From Pseudomonadota bacterium (GTDB lineage Bacteria > Desulfobacterota > Binatia > Binatales > Binataceae), in contig JAJPHZ010000039.1 in the NCBI GenBank assembly GCA_021325025.1, positions 221,344 through 285,343 of the forward strand: DNA of 64,000 nt, written 5' to 3'. This document shows positions 26,436 through 34,663 of the stretch, piece after piece. Every line of letters starts with the position of its first letter. Positions within the stretch are counted from its first letter, which is position 1. Position numbers and translations under genes: made by a program. Below the pieces are notes generated by a model. It ran no database searches, was not told the origin of the DNA, and saw nothing but the letters and a program-made list of their open reading frames with translations.

Positions 26436-27470
26436 CTGAAACTGCGAGGCGCAATTTCCGGCTTCGGGCAGGTGGCCGAACTGGGCCATATGCCGGGATG
26501 GCGGCGGCGGCGCGACGTCGAAATCGTCGCGATTCACGAGCCGGCAGCAGCGCGCCGCCAGGCTGCGCTGCGCACCAATATCCGCGTCTACGAGGACCTC
26601 GATCTGCTGCTGGCGGGCGAATCGCCCGACTTTGTCGATATTGCAAGTCCGCCCGCTTATCATGCCGATGCCGCGCGCGCGGCGCTGGAAGCGGGCGCCC
26701 ACGTGCTGGTGGAAAAGCCGCTGTGCCTTGACAGCTCTACACTTGAAGCTTTGCGCGCGCTTGCGGCGTCGCGCGGGCGGCTGCTGTTCTGCGTCCACAA
26801 CTGGAAGCATTCGCCGGTTTACCGCGCCGCCTTCGACGCCGTCAGCGCCGGACGCCTTGGCGAGTTATACTACTGTATGTTAACACGGCTGCGGACGCAG
26901 CAGGCGGGCGGCGCGCCCTGGCGCGTGGATCCGGTGATCGGGGGCGGCGGAATCCTGATCGATCACGGATGGCACGTCTTTTACCTGATGCAGTGGCTGA
27001 TGGGCGGACGGGCGCCGCGCTCGGTCGCGGCGCAGTTGGGCATCTTTGCGCCCGGCGTCGTCGATGAGGTTGCCGACCTGACCGCGACCTTTGCCGGCGA
27101 TGGGCTCGGCTATATCCATCTGTCATGGCGCGCGCCGGTCCGGCGCACTTCGGCGATGCTCTACGGGCGCGAGGGGATGCTCGAAATCGAAGACAACTCA
27201 ATCCGTTTGACCAGCCGCTCGGGTCGGCGCGAGCAACTTCCGGTAATCGAGGAGCCCGACAACTCCTACCATCCGACCTGGTTCGCCGCCCTGGCTGAAG
27301 AATTTGAAGCGGCGATTGCACAGGGACCGCAGGGCCCGATCGCGCAGCAAAACCAACACGAAGCGGCAACCGCCCTGGCGATGCTGGAAGCGGCCAAGGC
27401 CTCCCACGCCGCCGCCGGCACGCCGGTCGCGCTGGGCCCGTCAGGGAGCGGAAAATCAGGGAATTGCTAA
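26436..27470 (+). CDS. Gfo/Idh/MocA-family dehydrogenase with probable CTG start
   Basis: About 344 residues. The Rossmann motif GAISGFGQVAE, the EKP motif as HVLVEKPLC and the C-terminal Gfo/Idh domain with GGGGILIDHGWHVFYL (catalytic-type Asp and His) are all present. The first ATG/GTG/TTG-type codon, GTG 26472, would remove the NAD-binding glycine motif. The frame is open only back to 26412. In that stretch CTG 26436 lies eight bases after GGGAG at 26423-26427 and gives an N-terminus of family type. It would oxidise or reduce a sugar or cyclitol with NAD(P). It stands alone between two intergenic hairpins. Confidence 0.75.
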   Translation: MKLRGAISGFGQVAELGHMPGWRRRRDVEIVAIHEPAAARRQAALRTNIRVYEDLDLLLAGESPDFVDIASPPAYHADAARAALEAGAHVLVEKPLCLDSSTLEALRALAASRGRLLFCVHNWKHSPVYRAAFDAVSAGRLGELYYCMLTRLRTQQAGGAPWRVDPVIGGGGILIDHGWHVFYLMQWLMGGRAPRSVAAQLGIFAPGVVDEVADLTATFAGDGLGYIHLSWRAPVRRTSAMLYGREGMLEIEDNSIRLTSRSGRREQLPVIEEPDNSYHPTWFAALAEEFEAAIAQGPQGPIAQQNQHEAATALAMLEAAKASHAAAGTPVALGPSGSGKSGNC

Positions 27471-27513
27471 GGGCTTGTTGATTTTCTGCGGCGCCCTTCG
27501 TCAGCTTCCTGCC

Positions 27514-27541
27514 CGCCCCTCTTGACTTGCCCGGAGGGGCG
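27514..27541 (+). terminator. Perfect GC-rich hairpin after the Gfo/Idh gene
   Basis: CGCCCCTC (27514-27521) pairs with GAGGGGCG (27534-27541) around a 12-base loop. It is 44 bases after the stop codon. No T-run follows, so termination is plausible but not shown. Confidence 0.4.
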
Positions 27542-27556
27542 CGTCAGAGTTGCCAT

Positions 27557-27570
27557 TGACCGACGGGTTA
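27557..27570. promoter_or_regulatory. Candidate TetR-type operator upstream of the hopanoid locus
   Basis: TGACCGACGGGTTA is a nearly perfect palindrome with half-sites TGACC and GGTTA, one mismatch between arms, of the GACC...GGT type often bound by TetR-family repressors. It lies about 150 bases upstream of the TetR gene that heads the hopanoid genes, a usual place for autoregulation. It shares the GACC core with the palindrome at 20807-20822. Confidence 0.3.
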
Positions 27571-27720
27571 GGGATGGGGCGGCAGGCTGGCTCCCGGCAG
27601 CGGGAGGTCAATACGACGGTTCGGCGAGACCTTCGCCGGCATTCCGCCATGGACAAGGAGTTCGGAGACAGGCAGAGCGGGCGCTGAGGGCTTGGGAATC
27701 GTCCGGGCCGATGGAAGGCA

Positions 27721-28359
27721 ATGGTTACGGCGGGAGGGCAGGCTCAGAACCAGGATTCACGCGACGAGATTCTAAAGGCAGCGATACGGCTGTTTGCCAC
27801 CCGCGGCTTTCATGAGACTTCGATGTCGGAGGTGGCGCGCGAGGCCAAGGTCAGCAAAGCCCTGATCTTCTGGCACTTCAAGACCAAGGAGGACCTGTTC
27901 CTGGCGGTCCTGAACAAGCTGCTGGAGCCGTATGTGATTGACTTTGCCGAGGAGTCGGAGAAGCTCGACGCGCGCGAGCAGATCCGCAAGCTGATTGGCG
28001 GCTATGTCAATTTTGTGCGCGAAAATGCCAGTTCGGTCAGCTTTTTCCTGCGCCGTTTCATGAGCGGTGAAGAGATGCCCGAAGCATTTACGGAACAAAT
28101 CCGCCGCCTTTACGATTTGTATAAAGCGCTGCTGACCGATCGCATTCGTCTGGGTCAGGAAAAAGGGCTGTGCGCGCGGTCCAATCAGCCCGAGGTGCTG
28201 GCGGACTTCGTGATGGCGGCGCTTAACGGATTGCTGATCAACCTGTTGTTCATGAGCCAGGCGCCGTTTGACCTCGACAGCGCCCTGGCAATGCTTTACA
28301 GACTGCTGTTCGGCGACGTACCGGGTGCGGCGCCTCAGGCCGAACCCGCAGCCCACTGA
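27721..28359 (+). CDS. TetR/AcrR-family transcriptional regulator
   Basis: A 212-residue regulator. The N-terminal helix-turn-helix is typical (ILKAAIRLFATRGFHETSMS, then VAREAKVSKALIFWHFKTKE), followed by a helical ligand domain. ATG 27721 starts the protein; the ribosome site is weak (GGAAGG very close). The stop is 15 bases before hpnH and both genes run rightward, so the regulator is probably co-transcribed with the hopanoid genes and may sense a hydrophobic ligand or membrane stress, as many TetR proteins do. That it controls hopanoid synthesis is inference from position. Confidence 0.9.
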   Translation: MVTAGGQAQNQDSRDEILKAAIRLFATRGFHETSMSEVAREAKVSKALIFWHFKTKEDLFLAVLNKLLEPYVIDFAEESEKLDAREQIRKLIGGYVNFVRENASSVSFFLRRFMSGEEMPEAFTEQIRRLYDLYKALLTDRIRLGQEKGLCARSNQPEVLADFVMAALNGLLINLLFMSQAPFDLDSALAMLYRLLFGDVPGAAPQAEPAAH

Positions 28360-28374
28360 CAGGAGAATCGCGCC

Positions 28375-29373
28375 ATGCGCATGCGGTTTAAACTGATGAC
28401 AGATCTGGCGCGTTACATGTCGCGGCAAAAGCGCGCCGGCAAGCGCTACTTCCCGATCGTGCTGATGCTGGAGCCGCTGCACGCCTGCAATCTGGCCTGC
28501 GTGGGCTGCGGGCGGATTGTCGAGTACAAGGACACGATTCGCGACCAGATGCCGCTGGAGGAGGCGCTGGGCGCCGCCGAGGAGGCCGACGCCCCCATCG
28601 TATCGATCTGCGGCGGCGAGCCGCTTATCTACAAGCATATCGTGCCGCTGACCCGGGGGCTGATCGAACGCGGCCGTCATACGATGATCTGTACCAACGC
28701 CCTGCTGCTGGAACGATTCATCAAGCAGGTTGCGCCCAGCCCCTATCTGAGCTTCAACGTCCATCTGGACGGGATGCGTGAAACGCACGACCGCGTGGTC
28801 GATCGCGACGGAGTCTTCGACACCTGCGTGCGGATGATCAAACTGCTCAAGGACAAGGGCTACTGGGTCCAGACCAACACTACCATCTTCCGCGAGACCA
28901 CCGCCGATGAGATCGAAGAACTGGTCAAGCTGCTGACTTCGCTCAAGGTCGACGGCATGCTGCTCAGCCCCGGCTATCACTACCAGGTGCTGACCAACGA
29001 CATTTACCTCAAGTCGGATGAGATGCCGTACAAGTTCATGCGGGTCAAAAAGCTGGCCGAGGACCACAAGATTATCAACACGCCGATTTACCTGGAGTAT
29101 CTGACCGGCGAGCGCGACCTGTTGTGCAGCCCCTGGACCACGGTGACGCGCAATCCGCAGGGCTGGAAGGGCCCCTGCTACCTTATCACCAACGGCCATT
29201 ACCGGACCTTCAAGGAGCTGCACGAAGCCATCGACTGGGAGTTCTACCGCACCAAACAGGACATCCGCTGCCGCGATTGCAAAATGCATTCGGGCTTCGA
29301 GGGGACGGTCGCATTGGATTTCGGCAAGAACCTCAGGGATTCGTGGAAGATGGTCCGCTATTACATATCCTGA
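28375..29373 (+). CDS. hpnH: Adenosyl-hopene transferase HpnH (radical SAM)
   Basis: HpnH joins a 5'-deoxyadenosyl radical to diploptene to give adenosylhopane, the first step of side-chain building for extended hopanoids. The 332-residue length matches the family. The cluster motif is CNLACVGC (C38, C42, C45), within the characteristic EPLHACNLACVGCGRIVEY. SICGGEPLIY and a Cys-containing C-terminal segment DIRCRDCKMHSGFEG also fit HpnH. It lies in one run with the isoprenoid and cyclase genes. The next step enzyme, HpnG nucleosidase, is not in this window. Confidence 0.95.
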   Translation: MRMRFKLMTDLARYMSRQKRAGKRYFPIVLMLEPLHACNLACVGCGRIVEYKDTIRDQMPLEEALGAAEEADAPIVSICGGEPLIYKHIVPLTRGLIERGRHTMICTNALLLERFIKQVAPSPYLSFNVHLDGMRETHDRVVDRDGVFDTCVRMIKLLKDKGYWVQTNTTIFRETTADEIEELVKLLTSLKVDGMLLSPGYHYQVLTNDIYLKSDEMPYKFMRVKKLAEDHKIINTPIYLEYLTGERDLLCSPWTTVTRNPQGWKGPCYLITNGHYRTFKELHEAIDWEFYRTKQDIRCRDCKMHSGFEGTVALDFGKNLRDSWKMVRYYIS

Positions 29374-29439
29374 ATTGCCCCCCACCACAGGGCCGCGCCG
29401 GTCGCGGCATGGGGGACGTCCGCGGTTTTGAGATAAGCG

Positions 29440-30375
29440 ATGCCACATTCCAGCTCCGGCCCGAGCCACAGCTCTGATGCATCCCGATTCGACATCGAGC
29501 GCTACCTGAAGGAACGCGCCGCATTAGTCCAGAACGCGCTCGACCGCACCGTGGTCGAGCACCGCGGACCCGGCGCCAAACTGCTTGAAGCGATGCGCTA
29601 CAGTCTGTTGGCAGGCGGCAAACGCCTGCGCCCGGTGTTGGCGCTGGCCGCCTGCGAGGCGGTCGGCGGCAAGCCCCAGGATGCGCTGGGATTCGCCTGC
29701 GCGCTGGAGATGATCCATACCTACTCGCTCATCCATGACGACCTGCCCTGCATGGACGACGACGACCTGCGCCGCGGCCGCCCGACCAATCACAAGGTAT
29801 ACGGCGAAGCGATGGCGACGCTCGCGGGCGATGCCCTGCTGACCGACGCATTCAAGGTGCTGGCGCGTTCGCCCGCCAGCCGTGCCGGTGCGCCGGTCCT
29901 GCTCGAAGTGATCGCCGAACTGGCCGAAGCGGCGGGCTCGGCGGGGATGGTGATCGGGCAAGCGCTCGATATGCTGTCCGAAGGCCAGCCCACCGACCTG
30001 GCCACGCTGGAGTATCTGCACGCGCGCAAGACCGGCGCGCTTTTCCTGGTATCGGTGCGCGGCGGCGGCCTGCTGGGCGGCGCCGACCGCACTCAACTCG
30101 ACGCGCTGACCGTCTACGGCCGTGCGCTGGGACTGGCCTTTCAGGTGATCGACGACCTGCTCGACGTGGTATCCTCCACCGAACAACTCGGCAAGCGCGC
30201 CCACAAGGACGACGCGCACGGCAAGGCTACTTATCCGGCCCTGATGGGTGTGGATAAGTCGCGCCAGTTTGCCGTTCAACTCAAGGAGCAGGCGATTGCG
30301 GCGTTAAGCGGCTTTGACGGCCGCGCCGAGCCGCTGCGCCAAATCGCCAGCTTCGTCGTGGAGCGTTCGCTGTGA
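29440..30375 (+). CDS. ispA: Farnesyl diphosphate synthase (polyprenyl synthetase family)
   Basis: A 311-residue trans-prenyltransferase that would condense IPP with DMAPP and GPP to make FPP, the precursor of squalene. The first Asp-rich motif is DDLPCMDDDD and the second DDLLD; GGKRLRPVL and FQVIDDLLDVV are family hallmarks. The short spacing and two residues within the first Asp motif (DDxxxxD) are typical of bacterial FPP/GGPP synthases, so GGPP as product cannot be fully excluded. Its stop shares a GTGA overlap with the alcohol dehydrogenase gene. Position in the hopanoid run supports FPP. Confidence 0.9.
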   Translation: MPHSSSGPSHSSDASRFDIERYLKERAALVQNALDRTVVEHRGPGAKLLEAMRYSLLAGGKRLRPVLALAACEAVGGKPQDALGFACALEMIHTYSLIHDDLPCMDDDDLRRGRPTNHKVYGEAMATLAGDALLTDAFKVLARSPASRAGAPVLLEVIAELAEAAGSAGMVIGQALDMLSEGQPTDLATLEYLHARKTGALFLVSVRGGGLLGGADRTQLDALTVYGRALGLAFQVIDDLLDVVSSTEQLGKRAHKDDAHGKATYPALMGVDKSRQFAVQLKEQAIAALSGFDGRAEPLRQIASFVVERSL

Positions 30376-31424
30376 GCGAGGCCGCCATTCCTGCCCTGCC
30401 GCGCCAGGCGGTCCTGGTCGAGCCGCGGCATTTTGAACTGCGCCAGGCCGCCGTGCCCCATCCGGCGCCGGGCGAGATCCTGCTTCAGGTCAAATGCGCG
30501 CTCAGTTGCGGCACCGACCTCAAGTTCTATCGCCGCGGCCATCCGCTGTTCAGCTTTCCGATGCCCTTTGGGCATGAGTTCTCCGGCGTGGTGCTCGAAG
30601 TAGGGCAGGGCGTCGACGCTTTCAGGCCCGGCGACGAACTGATGGCAGCCCCCACGGCGCCGTGCGGCGAATGCTTTTTTTGTGCGCGCGGCCAGGAAAA
30701 CCTGTGCGTCCAGGTGATCGATACGATGGTGATGGGCGCCTACGCCGACCTGCTGCTGCTGCCGGCGCATGTCGCGGCTCGCAACGTATTCAAAAAGCCT
30801 TCCACCCTGCCCTTCGAGGAGGCGGCGCTGCTTGAGCCGCTATCCTGCGTGGTCCATGCGCAGGCGATGGCCCGCCCCGAACCATCGGAAACCTGCATGG
30901 TGGTGGGTGCGGGCGCCTTCGGTCTGCTCCACGTCATCCTGCTCAAGGCCGCGGGCGTGCGCACAGTGGTGGTCGCGGGACGGGGCGACGCGCGGCTACG
31001 CTGGGCGGCCGAGATGGGCGCCGATCGCGTAATCGACGCACGCCGCGAAGATGTTGCGAGCCAGGCCGGCGCGCTCAACGGCGGGTACGGCCCGGATTTG
31101 GTGGTCGAGGCGACCGGACAGGTCTCGGGATGGGAAAGCGCGGTCCGATGCGTGCGGCGCGGCGGGCGCGTGGTGTTCTTCGGCGGGTGCGCGGCCGGGA
31201 CGTCGCTGCAACTTGATACCCGCCGCATGCATTACGACAGCCTGACGCTGCTGGCTCCGTTCCACTATCGTCCCGCCGACGTCCGCCGCGCCCGCGACCT
31301 GCTGGTCGAGCGCAAGCTGGGCGCGGGCCGGATCATCAACGAGCGGCGCCGGCTCAGCGAATTGCCGCAAGTCTTCGACCTGCTGGAGCAGGGTGATGTT
31401 TTGAAGTGCGCGATTATACCTTGA
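30372..31424 (+). CDS. Zinc-dependent alcohol dehydrogenase-like protein of the hopanoid run
   Basis: A 350-residue medium-chain dehydrogenase. The catalytic zinc ligands appear as CGTD and GHE; the structural zinc Cys cluster is APCGECFFCARGQENLC; the nucleotide-binding glycines are VGAGAFGLLHV. It starts with GTG overlapping the ispA stop and ends in a TGATG overlap with the cyclase gene, so it is tightly coupled to hopanoid synthesis. Standard hpn operons do not contain it. It could oxidise or reduce a hopanoid side chain, or a prenyl alcohol/aldehyde, but no substrate can be read from the sequence. Confidence 0.85.
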   Translation: MSEAAIPALPRQAVLVEPRHFELRQAAVPHPAPGEILLQVKCALSCGTDLKFYRRGHPLFSFPMPFGHEFSGVVLEVGQGVDAFRPGDELMAAPTAPCGECFFCARGQENLCVQVIDTMVMGAYADLLLLPAHVAARNVFKKPSTLPFEEAALLEPLSCVVHAQAMARPEPSETCMVVGAGAFGLLHVILLKAAGVRTVVVAGRGDARLRWAAEMGADRVIDARREDVASQAGALNGGYGPDLVVEATGQVSGWESAVRCVRRGGRVVFFGGCAAGTSLQLDTRRMHYDSLTLLAPFHYRPADVRRARDLLVERKLGAGRIINERRRLSELPQVFDLLEQGDVLKCAIIP

Positions 31425-33418
31425 TGCGCCCCGCAGCGGGCCGAGTTGAATTGGTTATGAACGAAACAACCCAGATTGAAACTGCCCCGCCGCAGGGGCC
31501 GGAAGTTACCGACGGCCGCATCGGTCTGCGCCTGGACCAGGTGATCAGCCGCGCCCAGCAAGCGCTGCTGCGCCTGCAAAAACCCGAAGGCTACTGGCAT
31601 GCTCCGCTTGAAGCCAATGCGGAGATGAACGCCGAGTACGTCATCTTCACCCACTTCATGGACTGCGTGGACCCGCAGGAAGAGGCCAAGATAAAGAAGT
31701 ACCTGCTCGAAACCCAGCAGCCCGACGGGAGTTGGAGCCTGTTTGCTGGCGGCGAGGGCTATCTGTCGACCAGCGTGGAAGCCTACTTCGCCCTCAAACT
31801 GGCCGGGATGCGTGCCGGCGACGAAGAGATGACGCAGGCGCGGCGCTGGATTCTTTCCCGCGGCGGCGTGCCCAAGATCGGCTCGCTGGCGCGCTTTTAC
31901 CTGGCCGCGATGGGCCAGATACCATGGGAGGCGACCACCGCCCTGCCGGTGGAAATCTGCCTGCTGCCCAACTGGTTCCCAATCAATGTCTATGAGCTGG
32001 CGTCGTGGGCGCGCGGGACGTTGTTCGGGCTGATGCTGCTGCAGGCGGTCCAGCCGGTGGTCAAAGTCGGTTACGAAGCGGGCGTGCTCGAGCTTTACAT
32101 CGAGCCGCCACATTTCACCCGGTTCCGCCCGCCGGCGGCAAAAAGCCGCCTGTCGCTGCGCGGCCTGCTCAACCTGACCGACCCGTTGCTGCGTGCCTAC
32201 AACCGCCATCCGATCAAGAGCTTGCGCGCGCGGGCGCTTAAGGCCGCCGAGGACTGGATCCTGGAGCGTCAGGAGGCCAACGGATCGTGGGGCGGGATCG
32301 AGCCCTGCTACCTGCTCAGCGCGATGGCGCTCAAGGCCCTGGGTTACCGCTCCGACCATCCGGTGCTGAAGAAGGCGATCGAGGCCAGCCGCGAGTTGAT
32401 CTGGGACATGGGCGACAAGATTCTCTACATGCCGTGCGTGTCGCCCAATTGGGATACGGGCCTGGCCGCCAAGGCGCTGCTGGAATCGGGAATCAGTCCC
32501 CAGGACGAGGCGATGGTCAAGACCGCGCGCTGGCTTATCGACCATCAGATCTTCAAACGCGGCGACTGGTCGGTAAAGCGGCCCAAGCTGGAACCGGGCG
32601 GATGGGCCTTCGAGTTCTACAACGACTGCTATCCCGATGTTGACGATTCTGCAGTAATCCTGTGCGTGCTCGCGGCAACGCCGTTTCACGATGGGGCGGC
32701 AAGGGAGCGGGCGATTCGGGCTGGTTCCAACTGGGTAATGGGAATGCAGTCGCGCGACGGTGGGTTCGCCGCCTTCGACGCCGACAACGACTCCAACTGG
32801 CTCAACCATCTGCCGTTTGCCGACGTCGAAGCGGTAACCGATCCGAGCTGCCCCGATCTGACCGGCAGGGTGCTGGAGATGATGGCCGCGGTGGGCTACC
32901 GCGCCGACCATCCGGTGGCGCGCCGCGCGATCGCGTGGCTTAAGAAGGCGCAGGATGCCGACGGCTCATGGTGGGGAAGGTGGGGCGTCAATCATATCTA
33001 TGGAACGTTCTCCGCGCTGGCCGGCCTGCGCGCGATCGGCGTCGATGTCTCCGAGCCGTGGATTCGGCGCGCCGTGCAGTGGCTTAAGGACCTTCAGAAT
33101 CCCGACGGCGGATGGGGCGAGAGTCCGCTCAGCGACAAGGATCGCGCCTGGCACGGACGCGGCGACAGCACCGCCAGCCGGACCGCCTGGGCGGTGATTG
33201 GCCTGCTGGCGGGCGAAGATGCGATCAGCGACGCGGTCACGCGCGGAGTCGATTGGCTGCTGGAGCGTCAGAACGAAGATGGCACCTGGGAGGAGACCGC
33301 GTCGACCGGCACCGGGTTCCCCAATCATTTCTACCTGCGTTACTACATGTATCCCCTTTATTTCCCGCTGATGGCGCTGGGCAGATTCAGAACACGGCTG
33401 AATGCGAAATCGGGGTGA
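31424..33418 (+). CDS. shc: Squalene-hopene cyclase
   Basis: Cyclises squalene to hopene and diplopterol at the inner membrane. About 664 residues, the usual length. The catalytic DxDD motif is DVDDSA near residue 405, and several QW repeats are visible (QQPDGSWSLF, QEANGSWGG, QSRDGGFAAF, QDADGSWWGRWG, QNPDGGWGES, QNEDGTWEE). The start is ATG 31424, overlapping the upstream stop by one base; ATG 31457 would also preserve the fold. The family name in hopanoid operons is HpnF. dxr follows after seven bases. Confidence 0.95.
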   Translation: MRPAAGRVELVMNETTQIETAPPQGPEVTDGRIGLRLDQVISRAQQALLRLQKPEGYWHAPLEANAEMNAEYVIFTHFMDCVDPQEEAKIKKYLLETQQPDGSWSLFAGGEGYLSTSVEAYFALKLAGMRAGDEEMTQARRWILSRGGVPKIGSLARFYLAAMGQIPWEATTALPVEICLLPNWFPINVYELASWARGTLFGLMLLQAVQPVVKVGYEAGVLELYIEPPHFTRFRPPAAKSRLSLRGLLNLTDPLLRAYNRHPIKSLRARALKAAEDWILERQEANGSWGGIEPCYLLSAMALKALGYRSDHPVLKKAIEASRELIWDMGDKILYMPCVSPNWDTGLAAKALLESGISPQDEAMVKTARWLIDHQIFKRGDWSVKRPKLEPGGWAFEFYNDCYPDVDDSAVILCVLAATPFHDGAARERAIRAGSNWVMGMQSRDGGFAAFDADNDSNWLNHLPFADVEAVTDPSCPDLTGRVLEMMAAVGYRADHPVARRAIAWLKKAQDADGSWWGRWGVNHIYGTFSALAGLRAIGVDVSEPWIRRAVQWLKDLQNPDGGWGESPLSDKDRAWHGRGDSTASRTAWAVIGLLAGEDAISDAVTRGVDWLLERQNEDGTWEETASTGTGFPNHFYLRYYMYPLYFPLMALGRFRTRLNAKSG

Positions 33419-33425
33419 GCGGGCG

Positions 33426-34577
33426 ATGAAGACGATTGCGGTGCTGGGTTCCACCGGTTCCGTCGGCGTCACGACGCTGGACGTGGCCGGGCGCTTCGGC
33501 GAACGCTTCCGTGTCGGCGCGCTGGCCGCCGGGCGCAACGTCGAACTGATGGCCGAGCAGATTCGCCGCTTCCGCCCCGAACTGGTGTCGGTCGCCGATC
33601 CCGAAGCGGCCAGTCGGCTCAAGGAACTGCTGGGCGGGCATAAGGTGGAAGTGCTGACCGGGATGGAGGGCGCGATTGCGGTCGCCACGTGGCCAGCCGC
33701 GCAGTTGGTGGTGTCGGCGATGGTGGGTGCGCTGGGGCTGCGTCCCACCTTGCGCGCCATCGAAGCGGGCAAGGATATCGCGTTCGCCAACAAGGAAGTG
33801 CTGGTGATCGCGGGTGAAGTCGTGACCCGTGCCGCCGAGCGCAATCGTGTACGCCTGCTGCCGGTGGACAGCGAGCACAATGCGCTGTTCCAGTGCCTGG
33901 AAGGGCGCAAGCGCAGCGCCGTCAAGCGAATCATCCTGACCGCGTCCGGCGGGCCGTTCCGCACACTGCCCATCGAGCGCTTCGCCACCGTCACGGTCGC
34001 TGATGCGCTTAAGCATCCGACCTGGCAAATGGGCGCCAAGATCACCATCGATTCCGCCACCTTGATGAACAAGGGACTGGAAGTGATCGAGGCGCGATGG
34101 CTGTTCGGTCTGGACAGTTCGCAGATCTCCGTCATCATCCATCCCCAGAGCATCGTGCATTCGATGGTCGAGATGATCGACGGCTCGGTGCTGGCCGAGA
34201 TGGCGATTCCCGATATGGCGATTCCGATCGCCTATGCGCTGGCGTTTCCCGAACGTCTGCCGATGGACCATCTGCGGCCGCTGGCGCTGGCGGAGTGCGG
34301 CGCGCTGACCTTCGAGCAGCCCGACTTCGGGCGCTTCCCCTGCCTGCGCCTGGCCTACGAAGCGCTCGGGGCGGGCGGGACGATGCCGGCCTGTCTGAAT
34401 GCCGCCAACGAAGAACTGGTGGCGGGCTTTTTGGCCGGCCGGATCCGCTTCGTGGAAATTCCCCGTCATATCGAGACCGTGATGGGACGCCATCATGGAG
34501 GTCCGGCGCGCACCCTGGAAGACGTGCTGGAAACCGATGGCTGGGCGCGGGCCGCCACTCGTGAGCTGATGAGGTAA
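33426..34577 (+). CDS. dxr: 1-deoxy-D-xylulose-5-phosphate reductoisomerase
   Basis: Converts DXP to 2-C-methyl-erythritol 4-phosphate, the committed step of the MEP isoprenoid pathway. The 383 residues include the NADPH motif GSTGSVG, the ANKE loop as AFANKEVLV, the metal site PVDSEHNALFQ and HPTWQMGAKITIDSATLMNKG. ATG 33426 is eight bases after the cyclase stop. It is unusual to find dxr inside a hopanoid run rather than with uppS/cdsA; here it ties precursor supply to hopanoid output. A terminator-like hairpin follows. Confidence 0.95.
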   Translation: MKTIAVLGSTGSVGVTTLDVAGRFGERFRVGALAAGRNVELMAEQIRRFRPELVSVADPEAASRLKELLGGHKVEVLTGMEGAIAVATWPAAQLVVSAMVGALGLRPTLRAIEAGKDIAFANKEVLVIAGEVVTRAAERNRVRLLPVDSEHNALFQCLEGRKRSAVKRIILTASGGPFRTLPIERFATVTVADALKHPTWQMGAKITIDSATLMNKGLEVIEARWLFGLDSSQISVIIHPQSIVHSMVEMIDGSVLAEMAIPDMAIPIAYALAFPERLPMDHLRPLALAECGALTFEQPDFGRFPCLRLAYEALGAGGTMPACLNAANEELVAGFLAGRIRFVEIPRHIETVMGRHHGGPARTLEDVLETDGWARAATRELMR

Positions 34578-34598
34578 TGGTGTACGGGGGAAAAGAAT

Positions 34599-34648
34599 GG
34601 GACAGCAGAGTTGACGTGGTATGTCGTGTTGTCCTTTTACATTTTTTT
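34599..34648 (+). terminator. Probable intrinsic terminator between dxr and hpnC
   Basis: GGACAGCA (34600-34607) can pair with TGTTGTCC (34627-34634), with one G-U pair, and is followed by TTTTACATTTTTTT. This is the clearest hairpin-plus-T-run in the window. If it works, it splits the hopanoid genes into hpnH...dxr and hpnC-D-E-A units, with a separate promoter between dxr and hpnC. Confidence 0.5.
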
Positions 34649-34663
34649 GTCGCTCGCTTCTGA

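Noticed and set aside
27772..29469. A 565-codon leftward open frame
   Set aside because: Antisense to the TetR gene and hpnH; composition typical of GC-rich shadow frames.
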